DNA from: Bacillota bacterium
Lineage (GTDB): Bacteria; Bacillota; Clostridia; Christensenellales; CAG-138
Length of the DNA: 7,205 bases
NCBI GenBank assembly: GCA_023416175.1
Contig: JAEZIE010000148.1
Coordinates: 1-7,205, forward strand
Direction: 5' to 3'
Position numbers and translations under genes: made by a program. Positions 1-6,252 of this stretch are shown in pieces; positions within the stretch are counted from its first letter, which is position 1; every line of letters starts with the position of its first letter. Under the pieces are notes generated by a model that did not search any database, had not been told where the DNA came from, and was given only the letters and a program-made list of their open reading frames with translations.

Positions 1-16
1 AAGAAGGGAGACCCGT

Positions 17-922
17 ATGCCAAGACTGATGCTGCTGATTGTAACCGGCCTTTCCGGCGCGGGGAAGTCCCTTGCATTAAAACGCCTGGAGGATATCGGC
101 TTTTATTGTGTGGACAACCTTCCCGCAAGCCTCCTCCCTGCCTTTTTGGAGCGGTGCGAAAGCGCCAACCCCGTCATTACGCGGGCAGCGCTCGCCATCG
201 ACAGCCGGGAGAGCGCGTTTGGCGCGGACTGGGAGGAGATGACCGAAAGGCTTGTTTCCTCCGACGCCGATTACCGCATTCTATTTCTCGACAGTCGGGA
301 CGACGTGCTGCAGCGCCGGTACGCGGAGACCCGTAGACGCCACCCGCACGCCGCGGGCGGCGATATTGCTTCGGGCATCGCGCATGAGCGCGCCGTGCTG
401 CAGCCGCTCAAAGAGCGCGCACATGCGGTGATCGATACGAGCGACTTAAAGCCCATGGAGTTCTACGCGCGGCTGGAGGAAGCGCTATCCCTGAAGCCCC
501 AGGAGAGCATGCTGCTGCTGTTTACCAGCTTCGGCTACAAGCGCGGCCTGCCGGTGGATGCGGATTTTGTGCTGGACATGCGCTTTTTGCCCAATCCCTT
601 TTATGAACCCAAATTGAGACCCCTTTCGGGGCTTGACGCCCCGGTTCAGGAGTATGTGCTTCATAACGAAGAGATGGCCCGGTTCCTGGACGAGCTCGAA
701 CGCATGCTGCGCAATACCTTGCCCGGCTTTGCGGCCCAGGGTAAACAGCGGCTGATGGTGGCGTTTGGCTGTACCGGCGGGCGGCACCGTTCGGTTGCTG
801 CTGCAGAGGAAATGGCGCGCCGCTTTGCGGATACGGCGCAGGTACGGTGCTTCCACCGGGACATCGGCACGGAGGCGGCAGACATCAGGATGCGCTTTGC
901 GCCGCAGGAGGGCAAAGGATGA
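17..922 (+). CDS. rapZ: RapZ/YvcJ-family nucleotide-binding protein
   Basis: This 301-residue protein is a P-loop nucleotide-binding protein of the RapZ (YvcJ) family. In enterobacteria RapZ senses glucosamine-6-phosphate and controls glmS through small RNAs; in Firmicutes the homologue hydrolyses ATP/GTP and its role is less clear. A Walker A motif GLSGAGKS lies at residues 11-18, followed by the family segment YCVDNLP at 30-36. The C-terminal domain carries SFGYKRGLP (171-179), the NPFYEPKLR stretch (193-201) and the signature GCTGGRHRSV (251-260). Length matches the family, usually about 285-300 residues. The ATG at 17 is chosen because AAGGGAG (4-10) sits six bases upstream; an in-frame ATG at 29 is possible but badly spaced. 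The stop overlaps the phosphatase start by four bases, implying translational coupling. The usual Firmicutes neighbours yvcK and whiA do not follow it here. Family identity is secure; a role in glmS control in this organism is inference. Confidence 0.95.
   Translation: MPRLMLLIVTGLSGAGKSLALKRLEDIGFYCVDNLPASLLPAFLERCESANPVITRAALAIDSRESAFGADWEEMTERLVSSDADYRILFLDSRDDVLQRRYAETRRRHPHAAGGDIASGIAHERAVLQPLKERAHAVIDTSDLKPMEFYARLEEALSLKPQESMLLLFTSFGYKRGLPVDADFVLDMRFLPNPFYEPKLRPLSGLDAPVQEYVLHNEEMARFLDELERMLRNTLPGFAAQGKQRLMVAFGCTGGRHRSVAAAEEMARRFADTAQVRCFHRDIGTEAADIRMRFAPQEGKG
906..921 (+). promoter_or_regulatory. RBS and ATGA stop-start overlap fixing the phosphatase start
   Basis: AGGAGG at 906-911 lies seven bases before the ATG at 919. 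That ATG overlaps the rapZ TGA stop (920-922) as ATGA. The reading frame is open further upstream to 847, but those starts lie deep inside rapZ and lack such a site. The arrangement fits reinitiation or coupling between rapZ and the phosphatase. Confidence 0.8.
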
Positions 923-1656
923 TTTACGTTGCGAGTACCCACATCGGCCGGAGGCTGAAAAACGAAGACAGCCTCTATGTGCCCAAGCTCTCCGGAGATA
1001 CCGCGGTCGTTGCCGTGGCGGATGGCATGGGCGGGCATGCTGCGGGCCTGCGCGCAAGCACGATGGCGGTAGAGGGCTTATCAGCCGCGCTCAATGATTT
1101 CCGTGCGCCTGCGGATGCTGCCGTACGCGCTTTGCGCGGCATTCTCCAGAGCATCAATAACGATATCTATCAGCATGCGCAGACAGAGGAAGGATGCCGC
1201 GGCATGGGCACCACCCTCACGGTGGCGCTGCTGTATGAAAAGGAATACATCGCCGCGAACATCGGGGACAGCCGCGTATACCATTTCAATGGAGAAACGC
1301 TCACCCAGGTTACGCGGGATCATAGCCTGGTAGCTGTGCTGGTGGCCAGCGGTTCCATCACGCAGGAGGAGGCGGATCGCCACCCGCAGCGCAACATCAT
1401 TACACGGGCGCTGGGTACTTCCGCCTACGAGGAAGCGGATTTCTTTACCCGCCAGTGGAATGCGGACGACGTGCTGCTGCTGTGCTCGGACGGCCTGCAT
1501 GGCTGCGTGCCGCATGCAGAGCTGGAGAATGTACTTAAAAGCGGCGAATCGCTCGAAGAGATCGCGCAAACGTTGATCCAGCTTGCGCTTGACGCGGGCG
1601 GGACGGACAATATCACCGCTGTGCTTGCAAAGAATTCGGGAGGTGACGCCGCATGA
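919..1656 (+). CDS. prpC: PP2C-family Ser/Thr protein phosphatase (PrpC/Stp type)
   Basis: This 245-residue protein is a soluble, metal-dependent PPM/PP2C phosphatase, the partner that removes phosphate from PrkC and its substrates. Motifs appear in family order: RLKNEDS (12-18), ADGMGGHAAG (34-43, metal ligand D35), GTTLT (97-101), NIGDSRVY (114-121), RDHS (133-136), RALG (163-166), CSDGL (189-193, metal ligand D191) and GGTDNIT (227-233, metal ligand D230). No signal peptide or membrane segment is visible, so it should be cytoplasmic. Length matches bacterial stand-alone PrpC/Stp proteins, about 240-255 residues. The start at 919 makes the protein begin MIYVASTHIGRRLKNED, as expected for the family. 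Its stop overlaps the kinase start by four bases, so phosphatase and kinase are probably made in a fixed ratio. I see no missing catalytic residue. Confidence 0.96.
   Translation: MIYVASTHIGRRLKNEDSLYVPKLSGDTAVVAVADGMGGHAAGLRASTMAVEGLSAALNDFRAPADAAVRALRGILQSINNDIYQHAQTEEGCRGMGTTLTVALLYEKEYIAANIGDSRVYHFNGETLTQVTRDHSLVAVLVASGSITQEEADRHPQRNIITRALGTSAYEEADFFTRQWNADDVLLLCSDGLHGCVPHAELENVLKSGESLEEIAQTLIQLALDAGGTDNITAVLAKNSGGDAA
1638..1655 (+). promoter_or_regulatory. RBS and ATGA overlap at phosphatase-kinase junction
   Basis: GGGAGGTG (1638-1645) is a strong Shine-Dalgarno seven bases ahead of the kinase ATG at 1653. The ATG overlaps the phosphatase stop TGA (1654-1656). This is the second such 4-base overlap in a row, which makes rapZ, phosphatase and kinase a coupled block. 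Confidence 0.8.
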
Positions 1657-3518
1657 TCGGGCGCATACTTTCCGGAAAATACAGAATTATAGAAAAGGTC
1701 GGTTCCGGCGGCATGGCGGATGTGTACAAGGCCGTGCAGGCGGGGACGCTGCACCGCACCGTCGCCGTGAAGATATTGAAGGCGGAGTTCCAGACGGACG
1801 CTTCGTTTGTAAGGCGTTTTGAGCAGGAGGCGCAGGCGGTATTAAACCTTTCGCACGAGCATATCGTACGCTCCTATGCTGTGGGGACGGAGGATGATCT
1901 TCACTACATCGTGCTCGAATATGTGGACGGCAGTACGCTCAAGGAGTGCATCCGTGCCCAGGGCAAGTTTTTGTCGCGCTCGGCTATCAACATCGGGTCG
2001 CAGGTATTGGACGCGCTTTCCCACGCGCATGAGCAGGGTATCATCCACCGGGACGTCAAGCCCCAGAATATCATCATCAATGCCCGTGGGCACGCAAAGC
2101 TTGCGGACTTCGGAATCGCCCGCAACGCGGAATCCTCCACCATCACCTACGCCGGGTCCATGGTGATGGGGTCGGTACACTATATTTCGCCGGAGCAGGC
2201 CAAGGGCAGGCAGGTGACGGCCGAGAGCGATATTTATTCCATGGGCATTACGCTCTATGAGATGGTGACGGGAAAGCTCCCCTTTGAGGGGGACAATTCC
2301 GTTTCCATCGCGCTTAAGCATATCCAGGAGGAGATCGTTCCGCCTATCGTAATTGTGCCCTCCCTCCCTCGGGCGCTCAACGACGTCATCATGAAGGCGG
2401 TCAGCAAGAATCCCGCCGCGCGCTATCACAGCGCCAAGGAAATGCGGCAGGATCTTTTGCGCGTGCTGCGCGAACCGCAGGGCAATTTTGCCCGCCAGCC
2501 CGCCATCGAGAAGGCGAAGCAAACTCGGCAGCTTAAAAATGCCAAGCCCCGCTCCGCCGTATGGCGCATTACCGCCCTGGCGCTCATACTGCTTGTTTTG
2601 TTTGGCATGATGATGGTCATGGATCGGACGGTGCTCCAAAACACGAGCGCTACGACAGATTTTGTACCCAATCTGGTTGGGAAACAGCAGGAAGAGGCCG
2701 TCAGCACCGCCAAGCTGCGCGGCTACAAGGTGGAAGTTCAGGAGGCCCAAAGCGATGAATATCCGGCGGGCGTTGTGCTTTCCCAGCAGCCGCTAAAAGG
2801 AACGGAGTTAAAAAATGGGGGCATCATCACCATTACCGTGAGTAGCGGGGCAGCGATGCCCATGGTGCCCGAAGTGCGCGGCATGACGCTTCCGCAAGCG
2901 GAGGTGGCGTTACGGGACGAAGGGCTGTTGCCCGGCATACCGGAATACCGGATTTCCGACGCCAAGGTAGGCACCGTTTTTGAGCAGGAACCACTGCCCG
3001 GCACGCCTCTTTTGCCGGGGGACGAGGTGCAGCTGTTTATCTCGGGCGAGCCAAGCCGCAGCATCGAAGTACCAACCGTGACCAACCTCAAGCTTACGCA
3101 GGCGCTGACCCTGCTCAACGAGCGGGGCTTTACGGCATTCCGCGTGCGGCTTGCGGATCTTGATAATATCTCCACGGATACCGTCACGCTGCAAAATCCC
3201 GCACCGGACGAGATCGCGTCGAACACCGCGCTCATCGAGCTTGTTGCCTCCGGCATCGGCGAGGACGTGTACAGCGCGCAGATCGCCTTCACGCTGGACG
3301 TGAAAGAGGACAATACGCAGATACTCGCCATTATCCCGGTAAACGGCAGCGGCGTTCCCTATGAGCAGGTGGTTTTCGAGGCGACGCTCGACGCGGGCAA
3401 TGGGAAGGAGATTTCTTTCCCCGCCGCCATTCCGGAGGGCGGAGAGCATACACTTATTGTCTATCAGAACGGGGAGGAGATCCGCAGGACCACTGCGATG
3501 TTCTCGTTTTTAAGATAG
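1653..3518 (+). CDS. prkC: PASTA-domain membrane Ser/Thr kinase (PrkC/Stk1/IreK type)
   Basis: This 621-residue protein is a Hanks-type Ser/Thr kinase that senses cell-wall fragments or lipid II outside the cell and phosphorylates cytoplasmic targets. The kinase domain spans about residues 10-270: glycine loop GSGGMADVYKA (17-27), VAVK with catalytic K40, helix-C E59, HRDVKPQN (132-139, D134 catalytic), DFG (152-154), activation-loop T163 and T165 as likely autophosphorylation sites, then GSVHYISPEQ (173-182). A charged juxtamembrane linker leads to one membrane segment at about 303-323. Outside are three PASTA repeats at about 337-398, 403-465 and 471-534. A beta-rich tail (about 536-621) resembles the Ig-like C-terminal domain reported for PrkC/Stk1. 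Length and layout match Bacillus and Staphylococcus relatives. It is coupled to its phosphatase upstream and followed by rsgA, a known PrkC substrate in B. subtilis. The domain assignment is firm; the ligand is inferred from the family. Confidence 0.97.
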   Translation: MIGRILSGKYRIIEKVGSGGMADVYKAVQAGTLHRTVAVKILKAEFQTDASFVRRFEQEAQAVLNLSHEHIVRSYAVGTEDDLHYIVLEYVDGSTLKECIRAQGKFLSRSAINIGSQVLDALSHAHEQGIIHRDVKPQNIIINARGHAKLADFGIARNAESSTITYAGSMVMGSVHYISPEQAKGRQVTAESDIYSMGITLYEMVTGKLPFEGDNSVSIALKHIQEEIVPPIVIVPSLPRALNDVIMKAVSKNPAARYHSAKEMRQDLLRVLREPQGNFARQPAIEKAKQTRQLKNAKPRSAVWRITALALILLVLFGMMMVMDRTVLQNTSATTDFVPNLVGKQQEEAVSTAKLRGYKVEVQEAQSDEYPAGVVLSQQPLKGTELKNGGIITITVSSGAAMPMVPEVRGMTLPQAEVALRDEGLLPGIPEYRISDAKVGTVFEQEPLPGTPLLPGDEVQLFISGEPSRSIEVPTVTNLKLTQALTLLNERGFTAFRVRLADLDNISTDTVTLQNPAPDEIASNTALIELVASGIGEDVYSAQIAFTLDVKEDNTQILAIIPVNGSGVPYEQVVFEATLDAGNGKEISFPAAIPEGGEHTLIVYQNGEEIRRTTAMFSFLR

Positions 3519-3529
3519 GAATGTGAAAT

Positions 3530-3574
3530 ATGTTGATGCCGGTGTCTTTGCTATCGTTTTGGGTGAAAGAATAG
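3530..3574 (+). other. possible 14-codon mini-ORF before rsgA
   Basis: An ATG at 3530 opens a frame of 14 codons (reading MLMPVSLLSFWVKE) that stops at TAG 3572-3574, one base before the rsgA ATG. AGGA at 3517-3520 lies nine bases upstream. It fills most of the 57-base prkC-rsgA gap and could carry ribosomes to the rsgA start, whose own ribosome site is weak. It has no recognisable domain, and an open frame this short can arise by chance. Confidence 0.2.
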
Positions 3575-3575
3575 A

Positions 3576-4454
3576 ATGCAGGAACCAGGGCTTTTATTAA
3601 AGGGCGTGGGCGGCTATTACACCATACGCCTGGAGAATGGAGAAGAAGTGACCGCGCAGGCTCGTGGGCGGTTTCGGCACGAGGGTCTTACCCCCGTGTG
3701 CGGTGATCGTGTGCTGATTGAACGCCAGCAGGAAGGGCATGCGGCTTTGGTGGAAATTTTACCGCGCAAGAACCTTATGATCCGTCCGCAGGTCGCGAAC
3801 ATCGATCAGCTGGTGATCGTGCTTTCCGCCTCCAGGCCCAAGCCGGACCTTCTCCTGTGTGATAAGCTGATGCTGCAGGCCATCCCGCTTTCCATCGCGC
3901 CGCTACTTGTGATCAACAAGTGCGACGAAGGCGACAGCAAGGTCTTAGAGGAAATAAAGCATGAATATGCGCATGTGGATACGCTGATACTTTCCGCGCG
4001 CACCGGGGAAGGGTTAAAACCCTTGCGTCATGCGCTTTCTAACAAGGTCAATTGTTTTGCCGGCCAAAGCGCGGTGGGCAAAAGCTCGCTATTAAACGCG
4101 CTGCTACCCGGGCTTTCCCTATTGGTGGGCGGGCTTGCCCGGCGTACAGACCGGGGAAAACACACAACCCGCCATGTAGAGCTTTGGCCGTATGAGGGTG
4201 GCGCGGTACTCGACACCCCCGGCTTTTCACTGCTGGAACTCACGGCACTCGATCAGCAGACGCTTGATCGCGCGTATCCCGAGTTTGGCGACGCGCCTCA
4301 AAGGTGCCGGTTTACCGCCTGCTCCCACCGGACGGAGCCGGGCTGCGCGGTGAAGGAACTTTTAGAGGACGGTACACTTTCCCCCGGGCGCTACGCCCGT
4401 TATGTGGAACTGTGCACGCAGTTTGAAGAACTCCGGAAAAACAGGTATAATTGA
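3576..4454 (+). CDS. rsgA: ribosome small-subunit-dependent GTPase RsgA (YjeQ/YloQ/CpgA)
   Basis: This 292-residue protein is a circularly permuted GTPase that binds the 30S subunit late in assembly and hydrolyses GTP. The order of motifs shows the permutation: an N-terminal OB-fold (about 1-70), then G4 NKCD (114-117), G5 SARTG (140-144), G1 GQSAVGKS (163-170), the RGKHTTRH segment (193-200) with the G2 threonine, and G3 DTPG (213-216). The zinc finger follows as C244, C249, H251 and C257, then a helical tail. G1 has Ala where many relatives have a second Gly, but GxxxxGKS is intact. Length matches Firmicutes RsgA (about 290-300). The ATG at 3576 is preceded only by a weak site, GGGTGA (3561-3566), nine bases away. 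The gene directly follows prkC, as in B. subtilis, where CpgA is phosphorylated by PrkC; that regulation here is inference. Confidence 0.97.
   Translation: MQEPGLLLKGVGGYYTIRLENGEEVTAQARGRFRHEGLTPVCGDRVLIERQQEGHAALVEILPRKNLMIRPQVANIDQLVIVLSASRPKPDLLLCDKLMLQAIPLSIAPLLVINKCDEGDSKVLEEIKHEYAHVDTLILSARTGEGLKPLRHALSNKVNCFAGQSAVGKSSLLNALLPGLSLLVGGLARRTDRGKHTTRHVELWPYEGGAVLDTPGFSLLELTALDQQTLDRAYPEFGDAPQRCRFTACSHRTEPGCAVKELLEDGTLSPGRYARYVELCTQFEELRKNRYN
4423..4451 (+). promoter_or_regulatory. candidate sigma-A-type promoter for rpe-trxB
   Basis: TTGAAG (4423-4428) and a perfect TATAAT (4446-4451) are separated by exactly 17 bases. The -10 box spans the last codons of rsgA, up to the first T shared with its TGA stop region. 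The predicted transcript would start near 4458, about 30 bases before the rpe GTG. The -35 matches four of six consensus bases. The TATAAT is also coding (Tyr-Asn), so chance is possible. Confidence 0.4.
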
Positions 4455-4473
4455 TAGGATATATGCCGCAAAG

Positions 4474-4492
4474 AAAGGAAACAAATACCGTG
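4474..4492 (+). promoter_or_regulatory. RBS selecting the GTG start of rpe
   Basis: AAAGGAA at 4474-4480 lies nine bases before a GTG at 4490. Starting there gives a protein beginning MAIKIAPSILSADF, which aligns with the usual N-terminus of the family. The upstream TTG at 4451 and ATG at 4463 in the same frame would add 13 or 9 unconserved residues, and the TTG would overlap the rsgA stop. Confidence 0.7.
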
Positions 4493-5143
4493 GCAATTAA
4501 GATAGCTCCCTCCATCCTCTCTGCGGATTTTGCGGAAATGGGCGCAGCCGTGCGGAATTTGACCGCGCAGGGCGCGGACTGGATTCATTTTGACGTCATG
4601 GACGGCAACTTCGTGCCTAACCTGACATTCGGCCCATTCATGTGCGCCGCGCTCAGAAAGCATACAACGCTGCCTTTGGACGTACACCTGATGGTAGAGA
4701 GGCCCGGGGATTGGATCGACCGCTTTGTGGAGGCCGGTGCAGACTGCATCACATTCCACGTTGAGGCGGAAACGCATATCCAGCTCCAGCTGCAGCGAAT
4801 CCGAAACGCAAAAAAGACGGCGGGCCTTGTGTTAAACCCGGCGACGCCGGTTTCTGCATTGGAATGCATACTTGATGAATGCGACATGGTGCTTTTAATG
4901 AGCGTCAACCCCGGCTTTGGCGGGCAGAAGTTCCAGCCGCTGGTGTTACAAAAAATCAGTGCGCTCAGGAAAATGGCGGATATGCGCGGGCTCAAGCTAG
5001 AGATCGAGATAGACGGCGGCATCAATCCCGAAACAGCGCGGCAGTGTATCGATGCGGGCGCTACGATTTTGGTGGCGGGCAATTCGGTATTTACGGCAAA
5101 TGATCCTGCCCAGATGATGAAAAATCTGCGTGGGGACACATAA
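4490..5143 (+). CDS. rpe: ribulose-phosphate 3-epimerase
   Basis: This TIM-barrel enzyme interconverts D-ribulose 5-phosphate and D-xylulose 5-phosphate in the pentose phosphate pathway, in the cytoplasm. From the GTG start it has 217 residues, the normal family length (about 215-225). Signature stretches are IAPSILSADF (5-14), HFDVMDGNFVPN (33-44, metal ligands H33 and D35), DVHLMVERP (64-72, H66), MSVNPGFGGQKF (137-148) and EIDGGI (173-178, catalytic D175). The C-terminal phosphate-binding loop reads VAGNSVF. All expected catalytic and metal residues are present. The gene follows rsgA as in the Firmicutes prkC cluster. A possible promoter (4423-4451) sits just upstream, so it may be transcribed both with and without the kinase block. 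A TTG at 4451 or ATG at 4463 are less likely starts. Confidence 0.96.
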   Translation: MAIKIAPSILSADFAEMGAAVRNLTAQGADWIHFDVMDGNFVPNLTFGPFMCAALRKHTTLPLDVHLMVERPGDWIDRFVEAGADCITFHVEAETHIQLQLQRIRNAKKTAGLVLNPATPVSALECILDECDMVLLMSVNPGFGGQKFQPLVLQKISALRKMADMRGLKLEIEIDGGINPETARQCIDAGATILVAGNSVFTANDPAQMMKNLRGDT

Positions 5144-5155
5144 GGAGCAAGAATT

Positions 5156-6079
5156 ATGATTGACATCGCCATCATCGGTGCGGGTCCTGCGGGGCTGACG
5201 GCGGGGCTGTATGCCGCTCGCGGGGGTGCTAACGCCGTGCTGTTTGAAGAGGTGTTTGCGGGCGGGCAGGCCGCGAAAACCTGCCAGATCGACAATTATC
5301 CGGGCTTTGAAGAAGGCATTGAGGGCAGCGAACTGGGCATCCGTATGGAGCGCCAGGCGCTTCGCTTCGGGCTTTCCATCAAGTATGACGCCGTATTAAA
5401 ACTGGACCTTTTATACCCCGTCAAGCGGATTGAAACCTCCGGGGGTACTGTGGAAGCGAAGACTGTCATACTGTGTATGGGGGCAAACCCCAGGAAGCTG
5501 GGGCTTCCCAACGAGGAGCGGTTGACCGGGGCGGGCGTTTCCTACTGCGCCACCTGCGACGGCGCGTTTTTTCGCAACAAGGACGTGGCAGTCATCGGCG
5601 GCGGGGACACCGCGCTATCTGACGCGCTCTACCTTGCGCGCTTTGCAAATAAGGTGACGCTGATCCACCGCAGGAACGAGCTGCGCGGCTGCAGCACACT
5701 GCAAAAAGCGGTGCAGGACGAACCCAAAATCCAGTTGGAGCTTGAACACGTCGTTACGGAACTCCAGGGTGAAAAGCTGCTTGAAGGCTTGCGCTTAAAG
5801 CATGTAAAAACGGGAGAAGAGCATACGCTTCCCGTTTCCGGCGTATTTGTGGCGGTAGGCATCGAGCCCCGTACGGACATCGTGCGCGGCATGCTGCCTT
5901 TAACCGCTGGCGGTTATATCCAGGCAGACGCATTCATGCGTACTGCTGTAGAAGGCGTGTATGCCGCAGGGGATGTGCGGGACACTCCCTTAAGGCAGAT
6001 CGTTACCGCAGTAGCGGACGGCGCGGTTGCAGCGACGACGGCCTTGGAGTACCTTGCCGCCTCTCATCCTGTAAAATAA
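5156..6079 (+). CDS. trxB: thioredoxin reductase (NADPH, FAD flavoprotein)
   Basis: This 307-residue protein belongs to the low-molecular-weight thioredoxin reductases, which pass electrons from NADPH through FAD and a disulfide to thioredoxin. It shows an FAD-binding GAGPAG (8-13), the NYPGF segment (47-51), the redox pair CATC (C131, C134), a second dinucleotide fold VIGGGDTA (146-153), HRRNELR (171-177), whose arginines indicate NADPH rather than ferredoxin dependence, and the C-terminal FAD motif AGDVRDTPLRQIVTA (271-285). Length matches bacterial TrxB (about 305-320). The ATG at 5156 has AAGGAG (5142-5147) eight bases upstream, overlapping the rpe stop region, so the two are probably cotranscribed. 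In B. subtilis this place after rpe is held by thiN. No thioredoxin gene is visible nearby, so a related reductase acting on another partner cannot be excluded, but CATC and HRRxxxR favour true TrxB. Confidence 0.92.
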   Translation: MIDIAIIGAGPAGLTAGLYAARGGANAVLFEEVFAGGQAAKTCQIDNYPGFEEGIEGSELGIRMERQALRFGLSIKYDAVLKLDLLYPVKRIETSGGTVEAKTVILCMGANPRKLGLPNEERLTGAGVSYCATCDGAFFRNKDVAVIGGGDTALSDALYLARFANKVTLIHRRNELRGCSTLQKAVQDEPKIQLELEHVVTELQGEKLLEGLRLKHVKTGEEHTLPVSGVFVAVGIEPRTDIVRGMLPLTAGGYIQADAFMRTAVEGVYAAGDVRDTPLRQIVTAVADGAVAATTALEYLAASHPVK

Positions 6080-6118
6080 GCTTTAATTTCAGCTTCTGAC
6101 AACCATCCCTAGGGGGTC

Positions 6119-6140
6119 GTGGGGGATCGAAATCCCCCAC
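6119..6140 (+). other. 9-bp perfect hairpin with CGAA loop
   Basis: GTGGGGGAT (6119-6127) pairs perfectly with ATCCCCCAC (6132-6140) around the tetraloop CGAA. No T-run follows on either strand, so it is a poor intrinsic terminator, though it could protect the trxB mRNA 3' end. Competing pairings exist: ATCCC (6105-6109) can pair with GGGAT (6123-6127), and the upstream G-run (6112-6116) can pair with the same C-run. Confidence 0.65.
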
Positions 6141-6147
6141 AGTTAAT

Positions 6148-6176
6148 CAAATCTGACGACATGCGCGTCAGATTTG
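6148..6176 (+). other. 11-bp perfect hairpin with 7-base loop
   Basis: CAAATCTGACG (6148-6158) pairs without mismatch with CGTCAGATTTG (6166-6176), leaving the loop ACATGCG. It sits eight bases after the previous hairpin and six before the next. There is no downstream T-tract. Confidence 0.65.
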
Positions 6177-6179
6177 CGG

Positions 6180-6204
6180 AAAAAAGTGCGTACGGCGCAC
6201 TTTT
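6180..6204 (+). terminator. terminator-like hairpin flanked by A- and T-tracts
   Basis: AAAAGTGCG (6182-6190) pairs with CGCACTTTT (6196-6204) around TACGG. The GC-rich core is only five pairs. On the + strand four T's follow the core; on the - strand six T's follow (complement of 6180-6185). This is the layout of a bidirectional intrinsic terminator. It is the best candidate in the gap for ending the trxB transcript, but the + strand T-tract is short and it may simply be one stem of the larger element. Confidence 0.35.
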
Positions 6205-6219
6205 AACCTACGGGAAATC

Positions 6220-6252
6220 CCGCTGATAAAGTCCACAGGACTTTGTCAGCGG
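6220..6252 (+). promoter_or_regulatory. 15-bp hairpin just upstream of the glmM RBS
   Basis: Positions 6220-6234 pair with 6238-6252 over 15 base pairs, with a single G-T wobble (6227/6245) and a three-base loop ACA. It ends three bases before the glmM Shine-Dalgarno AAGGAG (6256-6261). Its 3' arm can alternatively pair with 6091-6102 (10 of 12) and its first bases with CGGG at 6211-6214, so several mutually exclusive folds are possible. No T-tract follows it, so it does not look like a terminator. A role in glmM translation or mRNA stability is inference. Confidence 0.45.

Noticed and set aside
612..645. Competing small hairpins formed by CCCC and GGGG runs inside rapZ
   Set aside because: They fall within conserved coding sequence (the EPKLRPLSGLD region), are short, and have no T-tract.
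847..918. Upstream extension of the phosphatase frame into rapZ
   Set aside because: The extra residues are not conserved in PP2C proteins and overlap rapZ. The ATG at 919 has a strong, well-spaced ribosome site.
1842..2750. 302-codon open frame on the - strand opposite prkC
   Set aside because: It lies wholly within the kinase gene, has no recognisable motif and low-complexity glycine/histidine-rich content, and is expected from codon bias in GC-rich coding DNA.
4105..4145. CCGGGC/GCCCGG inverted repeat inside rsgA
   Set aside because: It lies in the conserved GTPase region and is explained by codon use. Nothing suggests a terminator or mobile element.
4451..4489. Longer rpe start at TTG 4451 or ATG 4463
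   Set aside because: The added residues do not match the family N-terminus, and AAAGGAA is placed correctly for the GTG at 4490.
6119..6140. Classical Rho-independent terminator for trxB at the first hairpin
   Set aside because: The stem is strong, but it is followed by AGTTAATC rather than a T-run, and the - strand also lacks a T-run.
6105..6252. CRISPR array or tandem repeat
   Set aside because: The hairpin arms do not share sequence and there is no regular repeat-spacer period.
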